In this document: in pieces, positions 60,482 to 64,000 of the stretch | Position numbering within the stretch: the stretch's first letter is position 1 | Layout of the letters: every line of letters begins with the position of its first letter | Assembly: GCA_023228995.1 (NCBI GenBank) | Contig: JALOAD010000016.1 | Span: 1 to 64,000 of the forward strand | Length of the DNA: 64,000 bases | Direction: 5' to 3' | From: JALOAD01 sp023228995 [NCBI: Candidatus Muiribacterium halophilum] | GTDB lineage: Bacteria > Muiribacteriota > Muiribacteriia > Muiribacteriales | Notes under the pieces: generated by a model | What the model was told of the DNA's origin: nothing | Databases searched by the model: none | What the model saw: the letters and a program-made list of their open reading frames with translations, nothing else | Translations under genes and position numbers: made by a program

Positions 60482-60793
60482 ATGTACGCAATAGTAGAAA
60501 ATGGCGGAAAACAGTACAAAGTTACACCAGATTTATTATTCAAAGTCGAAAGAATGGATGTTGAAGAAAACAGTACAATAGAATTATCTAATGTACTTCT
60601 TTTGAATGATGGAAAGGATTCAAAAATCGGAAATCCTTTTGTTTCAGGTGCTAAAGTTGTTTGTTCTGTTCTTGAACACGGCAAAGCTAAAAAAGTAGTT
60701 GTATTCAAGTACAAACCAAAAAAGAAATATAGAAAACTTACTGGTCATAGACAGCAGTTTACAACTTTAAAAGTTGATAAGATTCAGGGATAA
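60482..60793 (+). CDS. rplU: 50S ribosomal protein L21
   Basis: A 103-residue L21 (normal length), opening MYAIVENGGKQYKVTPDLLF and ending in KKYRKLTGHRQQFTTLKVDK. L21 binds 23S rRNA and is made with L27. GGAGG lies before the ATG. The order rplU, prp, rpmA is common in Firmicutes and related groups. The next gene starts 2 bp after the stop. Confidence 0.97.
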   Translation: MYAIVENGGKQYKVTPDLLFKVERMDVEENSTIELSNVLLLNDGKDSKIGNPFVSGAKVVCSVLEHGKAKKVVVFKYKPKKKYRKLTGHRQQFTTLKVDKIQG

Positions 60794-60795
60794 AA

Positions 60796-61122
60796 GTGAT
60801 TGTAATTACTGTTGAAAAACAGGGGAGCTTTATAAAAAAAATTAATATAAATGGCCATGCGAGATTTGATGTAAAAGGCAATGATATTGTGTGTGCCGGT
60901 GTTTCTGTATTGTTTTTTGCAACTGTGAATACACTTGGAAAGCTTTTTGAAGAAGGTGAATTATTCAAAGTTGAAAATATGGTCAAAGGAAATGCAAGTA
61001 TTATTTTTTCCAATAAAAATGAAGTTCAGATATTAGCCCTAAATCTTTTAACAGGTTTTGAAAACATTAAATATGAATATACTCAATTTTTAACAATCGA
61101 GGAGGTGAACATAAATGGCTAG
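60796..61122 (+). CDS. prp: Ribosomal-processing cysteine protease Prp
   Basis: A 108-residue protein with the Prp catalytic pair: His21 in [20 protein letters not shown] and Cys33 in the same segment. Prp removes the N-terminal peptide of L27 in bacteria such as Staphylococcus aureus. The start is GTG, 2 bp after rplU. The last 8 bp overlap rpmA, and the ribosome site of rpmA (GAGGAGGTGA) lies in its 3' end. The L27 encoded next starts directly with ASKKG and has no cleavable extension, so its usual substrate is absent here. Confidence 0.92.
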   Translation: MIVITVEKQGSFIKKININGHARFDVKGNDIVCAGVSVLFFATVNTLGKLFEEGELFKVENMVKGNASIIFSNKNEVQILALNLLTGFENIKYEYTQFLTIEEVNING

Positions 61123-61375
61123 TAAGAAAGGTGTTGGAAGTTCAGGAAACGGTCGTGACAGTATAGGTAGAAGACTGGGCGTTAAAAAATATGGTGGTGA
61201 AATAGTTAAAGCTGGAAACATTCTTATCAGACAGAGAGGAACAAAAATTCATCCTGGTAAAAATGTTGGAAAAGGCTCAGATGACACTTTATTTGCTTTA
61301 ATAGAAGGAAAAGTAGTTTTTGAACCATATTATAGAACTAAAAAAAAGGTTAGTGTTTATCCAGTAGAAGCTTAA
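61115..61375 (+). CDS. rpmA: 50S ribosomal protein L27
   Basis: An 86-residue L27 that starts [20 protein letters not shown] and continues with [20 protein letters not shown]. The N-terminal tail reaches into the peptidyl transferase centre. No upstream extension is possible: the codon before ATG is TAA in frame. The ribosome site GAGGAGG is inside prp. A terminator follows. Confidence 0.97.
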   Translation: MASKKGVGSSGNGRDSIGRRLGVKKYGGEIVKAGNILIRQRGTKIHPGKNVGKGSDDTLFALIEGKVVFEPYYRTKKKVSVYPVEA

Positions 61376-61394
61376 TATTAATTTTTATATTAAT

Positions 61395-61428
61395 ACGGGT
61401 GTGCTGTTTGTACACCCGTTTTCTTTAT
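61395..61428 (+). terminator. Rho-independent terminator after rpmA
   Basis: Perfect 8-bp stem ACGGGTGT/ACACCCGT with a 9-nt loop and TTTTCTTTATT tail. It ends the rplU-prp-rpmA operon and lies 10 bp before nadD. Confidence 0.9.
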
Positions 61429-61437
61429 TAAACTATT

Positions 61438-62043
61438 ATGAAAAAAACAGCAGTATTTGGCGGTACATTTGATCCGCTCCACATAGGTCATGTTATTTTA
61501 GCTCAGTTTATTTTAAATAATGGATATGCTGAAAAAATTCTATTTATACCGTCTTTTAATCCTCCACATAAACAAAATAAAGTTATTACAGAATTCAAAC
61601 ATAGATTTAATATGATTAAAATTGAAACAGATAAAAACTGTAAATTTGAGGTTAGTGATATTGAAAAAAATATGGCTATTCCTTCTTATACATATAACAC
61701 ATTAAAAAAATTAAAATATTATAGAAAAGAAGAAGATTTGTGTCTTTTAATAGGTCAGGATCAATTTGAGGAATTTCATACATGGCATAAATATATTGAT
61801 ATAATAAATGAATTTCAGATAATTGTATTTAGACGATCTAATAAAAAAATAATTATTCCAAATTATTTTAAAAATAAAGATATAGTTTTTATAAAAAATG
61901 ATATTATTCCAGTTTCGTCAACTGAAATTAGAAAAGCTATAAAATTAAAAGAAGAATTCAGATATAAGGTGACTGAAGATATCTGGACTTACATAATAGA
62001 AAATGATATTTATTATTCAAAGGAGAGCTCGGATGTTTCTTGA
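61438..62043 (+). CDS. nadD: Nicotinate-nucleotide adenylyltransferase
   Basis: A 201-residue nucleotidyltransferase that makes deamido-NAD. Motifs are FGGTFDPLHIGHV (residues 7-19, with H-x-G-H), IPSFNPPHK, and the C-terminal PVSSTEIRKAIK. Length is normal. It overlaps obg by 11 bp. In many bacteria nadD lies with yqeK and obg, as here. The initiator has a weak ribosome site, so read-through from rpmA or a nearby promoter may drive it. Confidence 0.95.
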   Translation: MKKTAVFGGTFDPLHIGHVILAQFILNNGYAEKILFIPSFNPPHKQNKVITEFKHRFNMIKIETDKNCKFEVSDIEKNMAIPSYTYNTLKKLKYYRKEEDLCLLIGQDQFEEFHTWHKYIDIINEFQIIVFRRSNKKIIIPNYFKNKDIVFIKNDIIPVSSTEIRKAIKLKEEFRYKVTEDIWTYIIENDIYYSKESSDVS

Positions 62044-63316
62044 TTATTCTAAAATATATCTTCAGGCGGGAAAGGGTGGAAATGGTTGTATAAGTATTCT
62101 TCGTGAAAAATATGTCGAAAAAGGTGGTCCTAACGGCGGTGATGGAGGAAATGGTGGAAGTATTGTGTTTTATGCTACAAGTAAAGTATCAACTTTAATT
62201 AAATTCAGAGGTAGAAAACATTTCAAAAGTTCACCTGGCGTTAATGGTAGAGGAAGTAGTCAACACGGAAAAAGAGGAATAGATCTTAGAATTGATGTTC
62301 CAGTTGGAACAGTTATAAAAAATGCCGAAACAGGTAAGATTATTGTAGATCTTGATCAAGATGGAAAGGAATTTATCGTAGCTCATGGCGGAAAAGGTGG
62401 AAGAGGTAATGCAAGATTTGCTAAATACAACGAATCTGTGCCTTTATATGCAGAAAAAGGAACAGCAGGCGATACATTTTGGGTTGAACTTGAGTTAAAA
62501 TTATTATCAGACGCTGCAATAATAGGATATCCAAATGCAGGAAAATCCACACTTATTTCAGTAGTATCAAATGCAAAACCAAAAATAGCAGATTATCCTT
62601 TTACAACAATATCTCCAAATTTAGGAGTTTGTTCCCTAGATCTTAGAAGAAGCATTGTATTTTCCGACATTCCAGGACTAATAGAAGGAGCAAGTGAAAA
62701 CTGTGGTCTTGGTCATAGATTTTTAAGACATATTGAAAGAAGTAAAGTACTTTTACATCTTGTATCTGGCGAAGAACCTGAAAAGATAATTGAAAATTAT
62801 AAAATCATAAGAAATGAACTTGTAAAATACTCAACTTTATTAGCAGATAGAACTGAGATAATTGTTGTTTCTAAAGCTGACATATTAAATGATAAGCAAA
62901 AAGATGATATTACTAAAATGTTTGAAAAAGAAAAACTAGAATTTTTCTTTATTTCAGCAGCAACAAATTATGGAATAAAAGAATTACTTGAAAAAGTATG
63001 GGAAGAAGTAGAAAAAGAAAAAACTAGATTACAAATTCAAAAAGAAAAGATTGAGAGAGAATATATACCTGAATTTACTATAAAATTGAATGAAGATAAA
63101 ATATTTAATATAAAAAAAGAAAATGGAATTTATTATGTGACAGGAAAAAAAATAAGTGATATTATCGAAAAAACATCGATGGGAAATGAAAGAGCACTTG
63201 AAAAAATGCAGGATAAACTCGAAAATATAGGTGTATTTAAAGCATTAAAAGAATATGGAGTTAAAGAAGGAGATGAAATTGATATATCAGGTATCAGATT
63301 TGAATATTCTGAATAA
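62033..63316 (+). CDS. obg: GTPase Obg
   Basis: The ATG at 62033, with AAGGAG before it, gives 427 residues: the glycine-rich Obg fold (1-158, GKGGNGCISILREKY and GGPNGGDGGNGGS), the GTPase (159-325: GYPNAGKST at 165-173, DIPGLIEGA in G3) and a C-terminal OCT domain (about 340-427). Obg binds the large ribosomal subunit and links its assembly to growth. An upstream in-frame start (62003) would lie within nadD and lacks a ribosome site. The last 17 bp overlap the yqeK gene. Confidence 0.96.
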   Translation: MFLDYSKIYLQAGKGGNGCISILREKYVEKGGPNGGDGGNGGSIVFYATSKVSTLIKFRGRKHFKSSPGVNGRGSSQHGKRGIDLRIDVPVGTVIKNAETGKIIVDLDQDGKEFIVAHGGKGGRGNARFAKYNESVPLYAEKGTAGDTFWVELELKLLSDAAIIGYPNAGKSTLISVVSNAKPKIADYPFTTISPNLGVCSLDLRRSIVFSDIPGLIEGASENCGLGHRFLRHIERSKVLLHLVSGEEPEKIIENYKIIRNELVKYSTLLADRTEIIVVSKADILNDKQKDDITKMFEKEKLEFFFISAATNYGIKELLEKVWEEVEKEKTRLQIQKEKIEREYIPEFTIKLNEDKIFNIKKENGIYYVTGKKISDIIEKTSMGNERALEKMQDKLENIGVFKALKEYGVKEGDEIDISGIRFEYSE

Positions 63317-63800
63317 TCAATTTAAATTAAACCTTTCAGAAAAAAGAATAAGGCATATGAAGGGAGCTTCCGATTATGCTAAGAGTTTATGTGAATTACA
63401 TAAAATTGATAATGCAGATAATATTATCAATATGTGTTTTTTTCATGATATAGCAAGAGATTTAGATTATAATGTTACAAAAGAACTTGCAGAAAGAAGT
63501 GATTGGAAAATACTTAATATAGAATTTGATAATGCAGTACTTTTACATTCTCCTGCTGGAGCTCAGTTTTTACTTGAAAATAAAATTTTTTTAAAAAATA
63601 ATATGAAATATTTAGAAGCAATTAGGAAACACACATTATGGGATAAAAAAGAGAGTTTTGAACTTTCCTTTTTAAGATTATGTGATATTTCGGAGTATTC
63701 AAGAGATTTTGATGGAGTAGAAAAAATAAGAGAAAAAGCTTTTGAAGATATTGAAAAAGCATTTACTCTAAGTGAAGAATTCAGAAAAGGATTTAACTGA
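63300..63800 (+). CDS. yqeK: YqeK-like HD-domain hydrolase
   Basis: An HD-domain protein with the YqeK pattern: EKRIRHMKGASDYAKSLC, the HD pair in FFHDIARDL, LLHSPAGAQFLL, AIRKHTLWD and LRLCDISEYSRDFDG. YqeK is a symmetrical Ap4A hydrolase in Firmicutes, from family work. The start is not certain: a TTG at 63300 gives 166 residues, while an earlier in-frame ATG (63255) would place more residues within obg. It follows obg, and with nadD forms a familiar set. Confidence 0.85.
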   Translation: MNILNNQFKLNLSEKRIRHMKGASDYAKSLCELHKIDNADNIINMCFFHDIARDLDYNVTKELAERSDWKILNIEFDNAVLLHSPAGAQFLLENKIFLKNNMKYLEAIRKHTLWDKKESFELSFLRLCDISEYSRDFDGVEKIREKAFEDIEKAFTLSEEFRKGFN

Positions 63801-63804
63801 ATAT

Positions 63805-64000
63805 ATGGATGATAAGCTAATAAAAGAAAGTTTAAATATAGATAAGAAAATTGAAGTTCTTACAAAAAATAACAAAACAAAAAAAATTATGGTGTTTATA
63901 GGTTCAACTTTGTTATTTATTTGTATAGTATTTTTATTATGGTTTTTTAAAACAGACAATCAAAACTCTAATGGATTAATATCTTCTGATTCAGGAAATG
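63805..64000 (+). CDS. Partial membrane protein, cut by the window end
   Basis: The frame begins MDDKLIKESLNIDKKIEVLT and has one membrane helix at about residues 29-47 (MVFIGSTLLFICIVFLLWFF). It stays open to the end of the window. A short cytoplasmic N terminus, one helix and an extracytoplasmic rest is the layout of LytR-CpsA-Psr proteins that often follow yqeK, but too little is visible to say so. The ATG is 5 bp after yqeK with no clear ribosome site. Confidence 0.6.
   Translation, partial: MDDKLIKESLNIDKKIEVLTKNNKTKKIMVFIGSTLLFICIVFLLWFFKTDNQNSNGLISSDSGN

Noticed and set aside
1-64000. tRNA or rRNA genes
   Set aside because: No cloverleaf arms, TTCRANNC loops or rRNA-like GC-rich islands were seen.

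Overview
The window is about 64 kb from an AT-rich (visibly low-GC) bacterium with a two-membrane envelope and flagella. The diderm evidence is P- and L-ring genes (flgA, flgH, flgI), a Kdo cytidylyltransferase (kdsB), a PilQ/GspD-type secretin, lipoproteins and a predicted outer-membrane barrel ending in Phe. Several proteins resemble deep-branching lineages: a Thermotoga-type DAHP synthase, a Thermotoga-type pyruvoyl AdoMet decarboxylase, a DUF501 protein and a Prp protease beside L27. I cannot place the organism from sequence alone. A little-studied candidate phylum is plausible but not shown. No rRNA, tRNA or CRISPR array was seen.

Layout. 0.8-5.9 kb: DUF501-flgF-flgG, then flgA-flgH-flgI and a HU gene. 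6-8.7 kb: two TPR envelope proteins. 9-13.4 kb: aroF-ttcA, speD-speE and two small orphans. 13.5 kb: a second, divergent HU. 14-17.4 kb: an unrecognised 486-residue protein, a TPR protein and a radical SAM/SPASM enzyme. 17.5-24.3 kb: a glycosyltransferase, a carboxypeptidase-regulatory-like repeat protein, and type IV filament genes (GspF/PilC, PilQ-like secretin, a long pseudopilin). 24.3-31.6 kb: an envelope-glycan cluster (GT2, flippase-like LPG-synthase TM protein, lipoprotein, GT-C-like protein, DUF2723, O-antigen-ligase-like). 31.7-41.5 kb: EF-G2-like GTPase, GT4, patatin, a 1305-residue TPR-TM-TPR-kinase, a zinc-ribbon/barrel pair sharing a divergent sigma-28-like promoter region, and trmL. 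41.5-48.7 kb: glycogen-debranching-like enzyme, glutamate dehydrogenase, kdsB, and a nudix/pseudo-M48/GAF operon on the minus strand. 49.6-52.4 kb: EcfA-EcfT and a secreted EF-hand protein. 52.5-58.3 kb (minus): methyltransferase, PIN-PhoH, aminotransferase, FliK-like, FlhB-C-like and alr, mostly overlapping. 58.9-64 kb: a HEAT-like membrane protein, then rplU-prp-rpmA, nadD, obg, yqeK and a cut-off membrane protein.

The intergenic DNA is rich in non-coding elements: a ~145-bp MITE-like element in two inverted copies with GGCTGTTGAAAAA termini; a family of TTAG-headed hairpins with different stems (REP-like); TTCAGTGAA palindromes; a ~343-bp head-body repeat tandemly duplicated at 48.7-49.5 kb and inverted at 58.4 kb, with solitary 31-bp derivatives; and a 52-bp TATAC tandem array before rplU. 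Five short genes on sequence grounds (27, 40, 47, 52 and 53 codons) lie in gaps and are reported here.

Functionally the window joins motility, type IV filaments, envelope glycans, polyamine, aromatic and nitrogen metabolism, and a conserved ribosome-assembly block. Sigma-28-like promoters (TAAR-N15/16-NCCGATAM) upstream of the DUF501-flgFG operon and between 39.85 and 39.96 kb suggest that the zinc ribbon and the barrel belong to the motility regulon.
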